From Brachypodium distachyon (lineage: Eukaryota; Streptophyta; Magnoliopsida; Poales; Poaceae): a DNA stretch of 64,000 bases. The DNA is taken from assembly GCF_000005505.3 (NCBI RefSeq), contig NC_016135.3:9084613-9148612 (forward strand). Reading direction: 5' to 3'. The notes under the pieces were generated by a model that was not told where the DNA came from, did not search any database, and saw nothing but the letters and a program-made list of their open reading frames with translations. How positions within the stretch are numbered: position 1 is the first letter of the stretch; each line of letters starts with the position of its first letter. The translations under genes and the position numbers were made by a program. Below are positions 21,906 through 32,222 of this stretch, one piece after another.

Positions 21906-23913
21906 TACCCCTGAACCCCGCTGGGTGATCGTCGGCGCTGAAGGTGCTCGACACGTGCGACCACCTCAGCGGCTGTTGCGGCTCCGCATCCGGCAACAGC
22001 GCGCACACGTCGCGGGTGAGGCGCTTCACGGCGGCGTGGGATGAGCGAGCGTAAGCTCCCCCATGGATGCAGGCGACGCCGCGATGTCGCGAGGCTCCAG
22101 GAAGCCCTGCTCGTCGCCGCCAGTATAGTCGGACTCGCGCTGCTCCTCAGCGCGTGCCCTATCGCGTCCTCGGTGTGGGTGTTCCCGCCCAGTGCGGGGC
22201 TGACCGCGCCCCCCTTGGGGTTCATCCCTGCCGGTGCCACCGCCGGCAGGCCTTGGCCCCGCCCTGGGGTCGTACGGGCAGTCTCGAGAGAGATGCCCGA
22301 TGTCGCCACAGTTGAAGCAGGCGCCGGCGGCGCGGCGCTCCTCATGGCGCTGCTCCCGCCGCTGTTTGATCCCCTGCAGGACGCGGCAGTTCTGCGCGTC
22401 GTGGGTGGAGTTGCTGTGGATGGGGCAGCGGGGCGCGTCGCCCTGCTTCCCGCCAGACCCGCCACCCGGCGAGGCCTTCTTCGCGGCCTCGTGGCAGGAG
22501 CCCCTGAGTCCGCGGCGAGAACTTGCTTCCCGCTGCGCTTGCGGGAACCCTTCTTCTGCGAACCCTCGCGAGGGCGTACAGGTCTTGCGTCGTCCGGATC
22601 CGATGCATGCTCAGCTTCTCGCGCATCTTGGGATCGCGGACGTTGATGGCGAAGGTGTTGATGATGGCGGCCGCCTCCGCCTCTGGGATGGAATAGGAGA
22701 GGTTAGAGAAGCGGTTGACGAAGGCCCGCAACGTCTCTCCCGGCTTCTGCACGATAGTGTGCAGCTCCGCCATGGTTCCCGGGCGCTTGTAGCCGCCCTG
22801 GAACGCGCTCACAAAGTACTTGCGCAGGTCCGCCCAAGTGGCGATAGACCTGGCGGGCAGGTTGAGCAGCCAGGTTCACGATGATCCTTTCAGGACCATC
22901 GGGAACCAGTTTGCCCTGACCTTGTCGTCGGTGCCGATGACATGCATGCTCAACCTGTAGGTCAGGAGGAAATCCTTGGGGTTGGCGGTCCCGTTGTACG
23001 TACCAAGCGCGGGCGCTCGGAACTTATGGGGCCACGTCACCCGCCGCAGCTCGCGTGTGAACACGGTGCAACCGTCATCGGGGCCCAAGGGAGCGTCCTC
23101 CTGCTCCTGGGGGCGCCGGCGCTCTACCTCGCGCCTGCGCCGGCGCTCCAAGCTCTGGCGCAAATCCTCCTGCTGGCGGGCATTCAAGATGCCGCACGCA
23201 TCGCCCCCCGGAACGGTGGGCGATGAGTTCGAGGACCCCTCCGGGCCCCCGTCTCTTTGGCCTCCCTGCGGAGGGGGAGGATTCTCCCCCTGTCGCGAGG
23301 CGGGTGGCGCGTCCCCGCACTCCGGGTTCTGCCCTTGGCCGGAGCCTACCGGAGCACCCTCGCCTTGCCGCTGCTGGGCGGCCAGGGCGAGACGCGCTTC
23401 TAACTCCTCGCCCCACGTCTCGTGCGCCGGCGTGCCCTGCTGCGGCTCGTACCGCACCATGACGCGCGCGGCGATGATGGCTTCCGCCGGGGTTCGTGCT
23501 GGGGGCAGCTGGTTTCCGGAGCGGCTGCTTCCCGCTCTGGCCCCGGATGCGTCCGGCTGCGTAGGGTGCGAACCCCTAGGGGTCGCCCGCGACGCGGTGT
23601 GCTCTTGGTGCCGCTGTCGCGGAGCATCCTCGGCCCACGACTCCACCCGCTGCCCAGCGCGGGCGGCACCGTGCGTGCTCATGCGACTGGCCCCGGCACT
23701 GGGAGCAGCCGGTCCCCTCGGCCGATTGTCGGCGGACGGCCGAGTGTCGGCAGACGGCCGAGGAGGCGGGGGAAGCAACTCCGTTTGGTGCACCCTCGAG
23801 GGCTCGCGGTTCTCCTGAGCCCCCGACTCGGGTCGCATGTCATGCGACCGCGTGTGCACCGCTGGGGCTTCACGCGGGTCTATACGAGGATCACCAGCCC
23901 GCTTGGGGGGCAT
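21906..23913 (-). pseudogene. Element C gag
   Basis: ATG at 23913 (MPPKRAGDPRID), 88 nt inside the primer site. It encodes a basic, Pro/Arg/Gln-rich N-terminal half, then the gag core (LGTYNGTANPKDFL; ETLRAFVNRFSNLSYSIPE) and a CCHC knuckle C-x2-C-x4-H-x4-C at 22278-22319. Frameshifts near 22870 and 22580 break the frame. The start was chosen because G has the same ATG and D has ACG at the same place. Confidence 0.75.
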
Positions 23914-24000
23914 GGCGACTAGTCTCGTCGGCGAAGAAAGCGAGGCCGACGTCGATGCGAACAATGCTGCCGGCGACCACCGGCAGGCTCTTCTCCCGCG

Positions 24001-24019
24001 CCCCCTACCTGGCGCGCCA
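24001..24019 (-). other. Primer-binding site of element C
   Basis: TGGCGCGCCAGGTAGGGGG on the minus strand, two bases after the 5' LTR. It matches what I remember of the 3' end of plant tRNA-Arg (CCU). The same site is at 46895 (G) and 51295 (D, one mismatch). Confidence 0.65.
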
Positions 24020-24021
24020 GA

Positions 24022-24818
24022 TGTCGCCGCACGGTGTTCCGACACCGGGGGCGTGTGGTCACGGCCCCCTTTTAGGTTCGGTAGGGGCGTCGGGGTTCGC
24101 CCCTGCGATCGCCGGCACGGCCGATGAGGCCCTGCGGGGCCGGCGAAATGAAGTACTGAAAGTGCGCGCTAATCAAAGAATAGATACGCGCACGTTTTTA
24201 CCCAGGTTCGGGCCACCCGAAGGTGTAAAACCCTACGTCCTGCTTGTCTGAGCTGGTATTGGTTTGGAATCAAGCGTTTACAGGTTGCCGGGTGAGTTCC
24301 CGGGCTCTCTCTCTCTGGCTAGATGCTCCTCACTATCCACTGCTAATGCTAGAGGCTAACTGTGGGCTGACCGAACCGAACCCTACTGTCTACTGGAGTC
24401 AACCGAGAGTCCAACTGAACCAAACGAACCAAAACCCAACCTCCTCCGAACCCCCTGACCGTTGGCGTGGGTCCTCCTTTTATACTCAAGGGGATGCCAC
24501 AGGTGCCACGGTGCATGAGCTACAAGTGTCGAGCGGGGAGGCATAAAACTCCCCCCGGTGAGCTGGTGGCGTGCATGGATGCCACCTCCGCCGCTGGGGG
24601 TCTAAAACCCTAGAGTAGGATTGGACAGCCACTGTTCCCTTGATCGGACGGGTAACGCCCCGCCGGTCGGCTCATTTAATGAGCCGTGCGCCTTACTCCT
24701 TGCCCCGGTGGGGCCGCACATCCCACGCCCGCCACGTGCCCGCGTGGCGCTGTTGATCTAGCTACTGGGCCCCACGCTTGAGGCGGGGGCATGCGCCCGG
24801 GAACCCCCTGTCCCGGCT
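24022..24818 (-). repeat. 5' LTR of element C, outer end missing
   Basis: Minus-strand LTR ending CGGCGACA at 24022 next to the primer site. TATA box (TATAAAAGG, minus) at 24484-24476. The outer part beyond about 24818 is lost and the sequence continues in el1 LTR. Confidence 0.8.
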
Positions 24819-25347
24819 CGCTCCGTTCGGCGCGGCGGTTCTGGGCTGGTTCGGCCCAAGTGATCGGACCGGTCCGTTTTCCCTTCTTCTTTTTTTCTTT
24901 TCTTTTTCCCTTTTTCTCATTTTGTGATAACTTTTGATTTTGAACTACAAATTGGTTCAAATAAATTCCAAAAAATTTGTAAAATCATGTTTTATCATGA
25001 TTCAACTTTTGGGAGTAATTTTCCCTCAAAATAAAATATCTAAAAATACATTTGCCCTATAAATGCCTTTAGGGCTATATAACTATTTAAATAAAATAGA
25101 TTTTGAACTCCAAATAATTATCCAAAAAATTATGGGATAGCTTATTTATGCAATAAACTCCTTTTATACATAAACCCTAGTTGTTTGAAGATCCAAAGCT
25201 CAAATGGGTGTAAACCCTAAGGTTTAAATTGAAATAAATCTTTCCAAAGCCTTTTGAGATTCAAATTTGAATTCAAATATGCAATTGTGGCATGATGCTC
25301 ATGGATGCAATGCACATGTAAAAGTTTGAAATTTTTGGGATGTTACA
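24819..25347 (-). repeat. el1 5' LTR, outer part
   Basis: Resumes the el1 LTR on the far side of element C and ends with TGTAACATCCC on the minus strand at 25347, next to the CTGGA duplication. It is collinear with 4440-4662, except that it keeps about 300 bp of AT-rich sequence (24970-25270) that is deleted from the el1 3' LTR but present in el2 and el3. Confidence 0.85.
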
Positions 25348-25352
25348 CTGGA
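25348..25352. repeat. 5-bp TSD CTGGA of el1 (right)
   Basis: Second copy of the 1704-1708 duplication. Confidence 0.85.
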
Positions 25353-25492
25353 TTACCAAATCATTGGGTTCATTGCCTTTATTTATAGTGTAAATTTTCA
25401 CTAATGAGAAGACAAAGACTAAGTTAACGAAAGATTTGCTTAATTCATTGGGTTCATTTGAACCCAATGGTTATACAGCAGCTCCGCCACTG
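25353..25492. mobile_element. Right part of split hAT-like MITE
   Basis: Continues the MITE after el1. It contains an internal palindrome about ATTGGGTTCATTTGAACCCAAT (25445-25469) and ends AGCTCCGCCACTG. It is flanked by the second GTTTCGCC at 25493-25500. Confidence 0.55.
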
Positions 25493-25500
25493 GTTTCGCC

Positions 25501-26246
25501 GCACCCTGTGCAAAACCGAACCGAATCAGAAACCGTAAAAATAACCAAAACCGAACCGAAATTTTGGTTTTCTGGGTTTTCGGTTTCGGTTCCAAGAAAA
25601 CTGAACCGAATGACTTTCGGTTTTTTCGTTAGAAACCGAACGGTTTCCGATTAACCTAAATAACCAAAACCCACCCAGCGAAGGAAAAACATGCGTGCCT
25701 GAGGACTCAAACTCCCGACCACGGCCTCCCTACTGCACGCGACGAGCCAGTTGGGCTGAGGTATGTTTGTTAATGTGCTAAGGAAAACTGTTTTTAACTA
25801 GTTATTCAGTTGGGCTTCCATTCTTGGGCCTATTTTCCTTGGACTGTTGCTATTGGGCCTATGTTCAATTGGCAACTAAGCAGAGAACGTGGTCCATAAT
25901 CTTTGAAGTGTAAATGGCTGAACTGAACGTGCATGCACAACTTGTAAGTAGACTACCATTTGCTAGTGTACAACATTCTGTACTACCATTTGTACACAAT
26001 CGAATGCTTGATTATATTTTCATAGACTAAATTAAACATTGAAACAAGTCTATAAAATTTATGCATTGTTCAAAAATTCACATCAACTTTGGTTAATTTG
26101 GTTATAACCGAAACCGAACCGAAATCAAATGGTTATAACCGAAACCGAACAATATTTTTATACGTAATGGTATTAACCGAAGTATACAGACCGTATTAAA
26201 AACCGTATAAACCAAACCGAACCGAAAAACCGAACGCACACCCTGA
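25501..26246. mobile_element. AACCGAACCG-rich element, possible hAT-like
   Basis: 746 bp between the second and third GTTTCGCC copies. Both ends are rich in AACCGAACCGAA words, and the right end reads CGCACACCCTGA, whose complement TCAGGGTGTGCG resembles hAT termini. The left end GCACCCTGTGC is not a clean inverted partner, so the class is uncertain. No coding frame. Confidence 0.35.
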
Positions 26247-26254
26247 GTTTCGCC

Positions 26255-26623
26255 CACCACACGTCGCCCATGGCAGCGCCATCAGCCCGCTTCCTTCCGG
26301 TGCTGCGGTCTTGAGGCCCGCAACCTCCGCCTAGACATTAACCCAGGGGATTCCGTGGCCATCGGTCTTTTGACAGGATCTAGAGAACGAATCTTTGTGA
26401 AATCACCGATAATTTGGGGATAAGGAGAGAAGCAGGACATGCGAAATGGACTAGAACCTTGGTTCTTGCGCCGTTCGCCCCATGCTGGGCACGAACTGTC
26501 GTGGGATTGACATGGCAGACGCCATCATAGGTGGCTAAGGGTAACCATGGGTGGAGCTTTGCAATCAGTAATGTACCCAGGACAAACAAAAACACGAGGT
26601 TTTGACCCTGGTTTGCACCCCGA
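26255..26623. other. Unassigned DNA
   Basis: No frame or repeat that I can support. Moderately GC-rich at first. Confidence 0.3.
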
Positions 26624-26899
26624 GGCCTTGTTTGGCACTAGTGTTTTTTGGGTGTTTTCTAAGGTATTATCCACTGCAAATTGAAAAACACTAGAAACCC
26701 AAATGGTTGTGTGGTAGAAAATGATTGGAGGGGATTATCCCTAGTTCCCTCCACAAAACACTCCATTTTTGTACTAAGTTAAAACACTTCTCATACTAGT
26801 GTTTTTTTTAAAACAACACTATTGTTTTGGGTGTTAACCCAAAACCCTCAAATAATAAAACACTAGTGTCTAAAAAATACACTAACACCAAACAAGGCC
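26624..26899. mobile_element. Tourist-like MITE
   Basis: 276 bp with inverted ends GGCCTTGTTTGG and CCAAACAAGGCC and further imperfect pairing inside (CACTAGTGTTTTTT against its complement). The interior is AT-rich and non-coding. The ends are those of common grass Tourist (PIF/Harbinger) MITEs. A clean 3-bp target duplication is not visible. Confidence 0.75.
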
Positions 26900-27691
26900 T
26901 TAGGGAGAGTAATAGGCCTACATCCTGGCCTTCGTTTTGTATTGATAACTAGGGTTTGAGTTACAATGATATCGACCCCCTAGCGATCTATCTACATCGC
27001 TTTATGTAGACAGCCGGACTACCTAAGTTAAATTACAAAATTATTTGATCTAGATTCATATCCTTCTGCTTTGAAAATCACGCATTTCCCACGTCAGCTT
27101 ACCCAACCCGTCACGTGACCTGGCAAAAGTGGTGGCTCAGCTTATGTATCCTCACCTTGAGGCCACATGGTTGGGCATACCCTCATCATGTCTTGTCCAC
27201 CAAGTCTTACTTCAACTTGGCACCCACGAGGAGTTCCTGGGTGGATGCGGTCGCTGAGTTTCCATTTGCCAGGGGAACTTCTATCTTTAATTCATACTCG
27301 TGGGCCTACCCGGTACGGCAAGGTCAAGCTAGGGTTAGATGAGTCTTTCCTTTGTATAACCAGTATTGTACTTCGTTTTGGACTCGTGTTGTAGTTGGGC
27401 TTGCTTATATCCAAGTCAGCCCAACTACTTTTATGCACGCCACCGGTCTCCTTGGTCCTGGCGGCTTATTTCTTTATGGGCCTACCGCGTTAGGTGTCCC
27501 CTCTTCAGAGGAGGTGCAAGCCTAAAGGTCACAGCGGGCAAGAAGGAGGCATTTCGGAGGGCCAGAATAGAAGGGATGATTTATTTGGGAGGGCGGCGGG
27601 GGGGGGGGGGTGTGACGAAGGGGTAACTTCGATAATGTCCATGTCGATGGACTTATACTTGGGACAGATTTCAAGTGTGTGTGTGTGTGTC
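26900..27691. other. Unassigned low-copy DNA with simple repeats
   Basis: No gene recognised. It contains a run of 13 G near 27597-27610 and a short (GT)n at about 27675-27690, next to the family 3 LTR. Confidence 0.35.
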
Positions 27692-28112
27692 TGTTGGCGA
27701 TCTCATCGGCTAACAAGGACACAGGGGGACACCATGTACCCAGGTTCGGGGCCCTTGGAAGGTAATACCCCTACGTCCTGCTTGTCTGGATTGTATTGAT
27801 TAGTCGATTACAAAGGAGCCTTGGAGGCTAGATGCGCAGATTCGATCTGGTGAGTGCGTCTAGGCGGCTTCTAAGCTAGATTGGATTGATCTTGGCTCCC
27901 CCTCCTGGTCCCTTTATATATGCAGGTGCCAAGTCTCAGATAGAGTCCAAGTCGATTACATCATTGAGTCATACTATGTTTAGGCTTCCTTATCTTGAGC
28001 CACAAGTTGGGTGTACGGACTCCTAGAGTCGTAGTAGGCTTCTACATGGGCCCCCGACTGGGTCGTGACAGATATACTCGAGTCGTGCATGTGGTTAGTC
28101 ATAACCACGTCA
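27692..28112 (-). repeat. 3' LTR of element F
   Basis: About 421 bp, TGACGTGG (28112) to CGCCAACA (27692) on the minus strand. TATATAAAGGG-type box near 27914-27924. It is homologous to the E LTR at 30541-30925. Confidence 0.65.
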
Positions 28113-28126
28113 GTAGCCCCCAAGTG
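28113..28126 (-). other. Polypurine tract of element F
   Basis: ACTTGGGGGCTAC on the minus strand directly before the LTR start TGACG, in the usual place for plus-strand DNA priming. Confidence 0.55.
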
Positions 28127-29634
28127 CCTAGTTGAGTCGTAGACTCAAGTACGGACTTTCAGAGCCGAAAGCTTTGTTTGTCATCTGTTGAGCCAATTAC
28201 AGCTGATAATGTTGAATGTGCAATCCATCAACTCAGGGTCACATTGAGTCGAAGTTTGTACTTTGAATGAGAGGCGATCAACTCGAGAGTTGCTCGAGTC
28301 AAGCTTCGGTTTGTAAAAGGAAATGATAGGGATGTCATTGACTCGGAAGTGCATCGAGTCAATGCCTTGCCAAATGTAGCTTGTTTATAGTCATAGGGAT
28401 AACTGCATAATGCACCTGGAATACTCAACGAGTTGAGCACAGTTAATTGCTCTAGGGGGAAAGCAACATTAGCTTACATTAGTATTCGAGTCCCCTGTCT
28501 CGAACTTGGTAACTGGCGAAATTCGACTTAGCCTGTTGGGGTCTTACATAGTCGAATCCCAGTTTTTAAGTACTCGACTCGTTTGTCAAGAGTATGAGTT
28601 TATGCTTGTAAGCATGAAGTTTGAACTGAATGACACAACTGGTGCGACTCCAGCCCAGTAGAAAGCCTACGAGTCTTATCTTCACGTAATGAACGTGTAT
28701 TAGGGAGCGACCCTTGGATTGACGTTTTACTAGATAGATGCAGTTGATGCATATCCAGGCCTAGTAATAGGGCTTACCTTCACGCAATGAGCGTGGATCA
28801 ACTGGAATTGCGCAGCTGGTGCGATTCCAGGCCTATGGGTCTTACCGTCATGCAATGAGCATGGATAGACTAGAGTGACGCAGCTGGTGCGACTCTAGGC
28901 TCGATGAAAGGATCCAAGAGTCTTACCTTCATGCAATCAGCATGGATAATCTAGAGTAACGCAGCTGGTGCGACTATAGGCTCGATGGAAAGATCCGGGA
29001 GTCTTACCTTCATGCAATTAGCATGGATAAACTAGAGTAACGCAGCTGTTGTGACTCAGTTATGCTCGACTGTAGTTAGTCGACTTAGTTATGCTCGACT
29101 GTAGTTAGTTGACTTCCATGTCATGGACATGGATTTGTGTTTTGCCCGCTCAGTAGAGGCAACTTGCAGATAAGCTTTATGAAGGTTTGATTGCTAGGAG
29201 TCGAATAGACCAGATGCCGGTTGGCATAATTCGACTCAGGTCGAGAGTATTTGTATGGAACAAGTCACCACATCCGGTGCTAGAATATTTGAGTCGTGAT
29301 ATTCGAGTCATGACCTTTCGAGTTAAAATCGTCTGGTCTGACAGCTAGACGTACTATTGATATTCACATACCTGGTGAAGGCGAAGAGCCATTCTAGTCA
29401 ATTGATGCGACTGGTGCGTAGTCTAGTCTGACAGCTAGACGCAGTATTCGTGTGTGTCAGTGCGGAAATGACTGCACGTTTTGCGGTAAGTTAGGCTTTT
29501 ATGATGGCTTCCTCGATTCTTGTGCCCATAAAGTAGGCGAACGCTACTATTCTTGCCGTTTGGCCTTCCGCCAGATATGGGGCGCCTGGCCAAGATAAGG
29601 GTCACGCGGCCCGGATTGTTCGCCAGAATCAGCT
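28127..29634. other. Element F spacer upstream of the opposite-strand gene
   Basis: 1.5 kb with no open frame but many GAGTCG/CGACTC words. Contains the array listed next. Confidence 0.5.
28676..29060. repeat. Tandem repeat, about 81-bp unit, 5 copies
   Basis: Units begin CTTACCTTCATGCAAT-AGCATGGAT at 28676, 28773, 28841, 28922 and 29003 (spacing 97, 68, 81, 81) and continue with CGCAGCTGGTGCGACT. The unit start is itself a short inverted repeat (CATGCAATGAGCATG). It sits about 700 bp upstream of the plus-strand ORF, where enhancer-like or silencing signals would act. Confidence 0.7.
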
Positions 29635-29642
29635 TATAAAAA
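29635..29642 (+). promoter_or_regulatory. TATA box for the element F opposite-strand gene
   Basis: TATAAAAA on the plus strand, 143 bp before the ATG at 29778, with C/T-rich sequence downstream. It suggests the antisense gene has a promoter of its own, separate from the LTR. Confidence 0.4.
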
Positions 29643-29777
29643 GTAGGGAGGGTAAATTCCGTTCTACCCTCCTGCCTCCTTGCATCCATAAATCCAAGCG
29701 CATGAGCTTTCCGCCTCCATAGCCAAGAAGACCTCCGAACTCGAGACGCGATCCAGGTCCTTCCCATCCCGTTTTAG

Positions 29778-30540
29778 ATGGGGAAAAGCAAAGCTGTCAT
29801 TGCGAAGACCGGCGCCGGCAAGGGAAAGGCCGGTTCCAAGGCTAGCTCTGGAAAAGGAGACACTAGCAAGGGCACTCCTGCCTGGCCGCCATTGGTGGCG
29901 CAGCGAGAGAAAATCTCGGAACTTCAGGAAGGACTTCTGCCATCCGGTGACGCCATCCGCCTCCCTGTTGAGGGAGAGGTTCCTCGCCTGCTGCTCGGAG
30001 AGTGGGTGGTCTTCTTTGATTATGTGATTTGGGGGCTTTCGTTCCCCCTTCACTCTTTCTTCTATGCGATGCTATTGGCCTATGGGCTGCAGCTGCATGG
30101 TCTTCCTCCCAACTCCTACTTGCATGTTGCGTGCTTCGTCACGTTGTGCGAGTGTTATCTGGGAGTGAGCCCACATTGGGGGCTCTGGAAAAGGATCTTC
30201 ATGATCAAAGGCCAAAAAGCTGATACTGTGGGAAGCGTCATCTTTCAGGTGAGGTCAGATGTAAACTACTTAGCCCTCCAGCAGCACGAATCGGTGCAGA
30301 ATTTGAGGTCGAAGTTGTTTTATGTCTGAGTTGAATCGCCACATGCCGACCCGAGTCTTCCTCCCTTCGCCGTTAAAAACTCAGTGAAGAAGACGGTGGC
30401 CTGGAAACATGAGATGACTGCTACGGAGGAGTCGGAGGCGGAGTCACTGTTGGCTTGGGTTCACACTCTCATGGAGCAAGGGCTGACAGGCGTTCATCTG
30501 ATCGCCACGTTCCTGAGGAGAAGGATCCAGCCGCTGCAGG
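29778..30540 (+). pseudogene. Element F opposite-strand gene, 5' part
   Basis: Starts MGKSKAVIAKTG with a Lys/Gly-rich basic N-terminus, then the PF04195-like domain (YGLQLHGLPPNSYLHVACF; LCECYLGVSPHWGLWKRIF, about residues 108-150), related to the first exon of the C gene. A TGA at 30327-30329 interrupts it. The same frame then continues with MEQGLTGVHLIATFLRRRI, which aligns with C. It is cut at about 30540, where E's LTR begins, so the repeat and coiled-coil parts are missing. The name of the Pfam family comes from its occurrence near gypsy elements. It does not imply transposase activity. Confidence 0.65.
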
Positions 30541-30925
30541 GGTCCATGAGGAGAACGACTACAACTCCTGGAGTCAACATGCCAAACTCGACGACTTGAG
30601 ATAAGGAAGCTTTAAATATAGCAAATCTCATCATTGTAATGGGCTGGGACTCTCCCTGAGACCTAGACTCCTACATATATAAAGGACTAGGAGGGGGGAG
30701 CCAGGGACAACGAACAACGGACAACGAACAACGAACAAGCCTCTCGCTTACACCCATCTCCACGTAGAACCCTTTGCCAGATCTACTCTACGCATCATAG
30801 CCCCAGCGGCTCCATTGTAATCTCTTCATCGATATCAAGATCACACAAGCAGGATATAGGGGTATTACCCCCCGAGGGCCCTGAACCTGGGTAAATCGTG
30901 TCCCTTGTGTCCTTGTTAGCCGACG
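30541..30925 (+). repeat. 5' LTR of element E, truncated at its start
   Basis: Matches the F LTR from its GGCCCATG region on. TATA box ATATATAAAG at about 30694-30703, followed by repeated ACAACGAACAACG words. The 3' edge (near TCGCCGATACGCA) is approximate because I cannot place the primer site. Confidence 0.6.
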
Positions 30926-31044
30926 GAGTCGCCGATACGCACGCTATGTGTCTTCTCCCTGATCTAAAGCTCATCAACATGGGCATTATCGAAGGTGACC
31001 CTTCGTCATTGGCGTCGACCGTGGGGAAGACGTGTGTCGGATCT

Positions 31045-32222
31045 ATGATTCCAGCGGCCTCATCTTCATCGGGCGAGTCATCGACTCAGGCAGAGTCGAT
31101 GACTCTCGGCTCCTTCCACTTCACCGCTCACCCGCCCGGCAGACGCGCCTCTTTCGACTCACTTCAATCTGGCGTTGATCTCACGTTTGGAGATTACCGC
31201 ATACCGGCCGATGGGACAGGAATCCTGCAATTCCCAGATCTCATCACGCCCCCACTCGAAGAGCCACGACCCCTCGCTACGGTCAGATCACTCTCGACAT
31301 CCGATATCTCACGTCCCAGTGGCGTCAGGAAGTCGGATCCCGATCTGGTCCCTACTGGATCAGATCAATCCTTTCCAGCAGAAAGCCCCATCCCTAGCGA
31401 CGCTGGCGACTGCTCTGATCAAGGAAGTTGCCACGACGGCAACGACTCTGAGCCTCAGGGCAACATCACTCAAGTCTTCATGACGACTGCCACCTCCGAT
31501 CCTCAGGCGTCGCAAGTCAATTGCACTCCAGAAGAGACGGCTCGCATCCAGGAAGCCATCAACTCAGGAGTGGCCATAACCAACCCTACCGCCGCAGAGT
31601 TGCAACTCTTCAATAGTTGTCTCCTCAAGGCCCGTGGGGATCTGGCCAAAGAAAGATAGGACCTCGATCTGGCAAGGAAGCAGCACGAAGCACGAGCATG
31701 ACGAACGATTCGAGAGGACTCGCTCAGCGAGTCATCTCGCGACTCGTCTCCTCGTAGGACCTGACTCAACAGGGCGCCAGCGGGCGGCCGAACGACTCGG
31801 AACCTTGACGCGAGTTTCCTATCGGTCGACGATCGTGGTGACATGATCCCCGAAACCCCACAAGTTGCGATCCTCGCGGCTGGTACCTATCTTCGGACTA
31901 TTCAACTGCCGGAAGGAGACCCACGGTCTGACGTCCACAAGCAGATCCTGGCGAGCTTGAACAAGGCTGGAGCCTCCTGCGTCAGCCAGGACCCACGCAT
32001 CCGAAGGACGAGCCGGGTCAGGACTCCACCTCTCGACGCGACTCGTTGAGAACAGCGTTCACCCCGACCGAGGCGAGAACCGCGTCCAGCATGGGAAACG
32101 CCTCCTCGGGTCAATGAACGCGACCGCAATCACCGAGTCGATCATCGCGATTACTTGTCCGAGTCGGATGTCGACTCTGACGTATGCGGAGCACCATGCT
32201 TCAGCCGCCGCATCCGCCGCAC
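31045..32222 (+). pseudogene. Element E gag, part 1
   Basis: Starts at ATG 31045 (MIPAASSSSGESS). Ser/Thr/Asp-rich N-terminal half of a Tat-type Gag, up to the CFSRRIRR motif that precedes the gag core. A TAG at 31657 and later stops and frame changes break it. Interrupted by el2 exactly within the codons after FSRRIRR. Confidence 0.65.
32218..32222. repeat. 5-bp TSD CGCAC of el2 (left)
   Basis: CGCAC before the LTR terminus TGAAGG, repeated at 44838-44842 after TGTTACA. Confidence 0.9.

Larger units (their letters stand above)
11470..24818 (-). mobile_element. Element C, Tat-type Ty3/gypsy
   Basis: Minus-strand element inside the el1 5' LTR. On the minus strand it has a 5' LTR (24818-24022), primer site, gag (from 23913), protease, RT, RNase H, a second (archaeal-type) RNase H and integrase (to 17934), then a long 3' region with repeats, an opposite-strand spliced gene and a truncated 3' LTR (to about 11475). 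The second RNase H places it in the Tat/Ogre group. The outer parts of both LTRs are missing and about 0.5 kb of el1 LTR is lost at the joint, so no target duplication survives. Confidence 0.85.
1709..25347 (-). mobile_element. Chromovirus el1, Ty3/gypsy, split by element C
   Basis: A minus-strand Tekay/Del-like chromovirus bounded by the CTGGA duplication. Reading on the minus strand it has a damaged 5' LTR (25347-24819 and 11474-10394), orf0 (10305-9418), gag-pol (9128-4675) and a 3' LTR (4662-1709). The Tat-type element C lies inside the 5' LTR. The primer site is gone because the leader joins directly to the middle of the LTR at about 10394. Frameshifts, nonsense codons and a deletion in RNase H make it non-autonomous. 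Compared with el2 it is clearly older. Confidence 0.9.
27692..30540 (-). mobile_element. Element F, 3' end of a family 3 Tat-type element
   Basis: From left to right: 3' LTR in minus orientation, polypurine tract, a spacer with tandem repeats and an opposite-strand ORF. This is the same layout as C and D. Everything from the middle of the opposite-strand gene onward (pol, gag, 5' LTR) is missing. At about 30541 it joins element E, which is in the other orientation. Confidence 0.7.

Noticed and set aside
22041..22646. Plus-strand 201-codon frame over C gag, and similar long frames opposite gag and pol
   Set aside because: Opposite-strand shadows of GC-rich coding sequence, with no homologue in D.
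24022..24818. C as a complete insertion with a target duplication
   Set aside because: Both outer LTR ends are missing and el1 sequence is lost at the joint, so no duplication can be shown.
25501..26246. AACCG words as interstitial telomere repeats
   Set aside because: Plant telomere repeat is CCCTAAA; the words here are irregular AACCGAACCGAA text.
27597..27690. G-run and GT-run as a regulatory element
   Set aside because: Simple-sequence repeats without other supporting signals.
30898..31044. Upstream extension of E gag beginning MSLVSLLADG
   Set aside because: The first codons lie in the LTR end; ATG 31045 is the better start.
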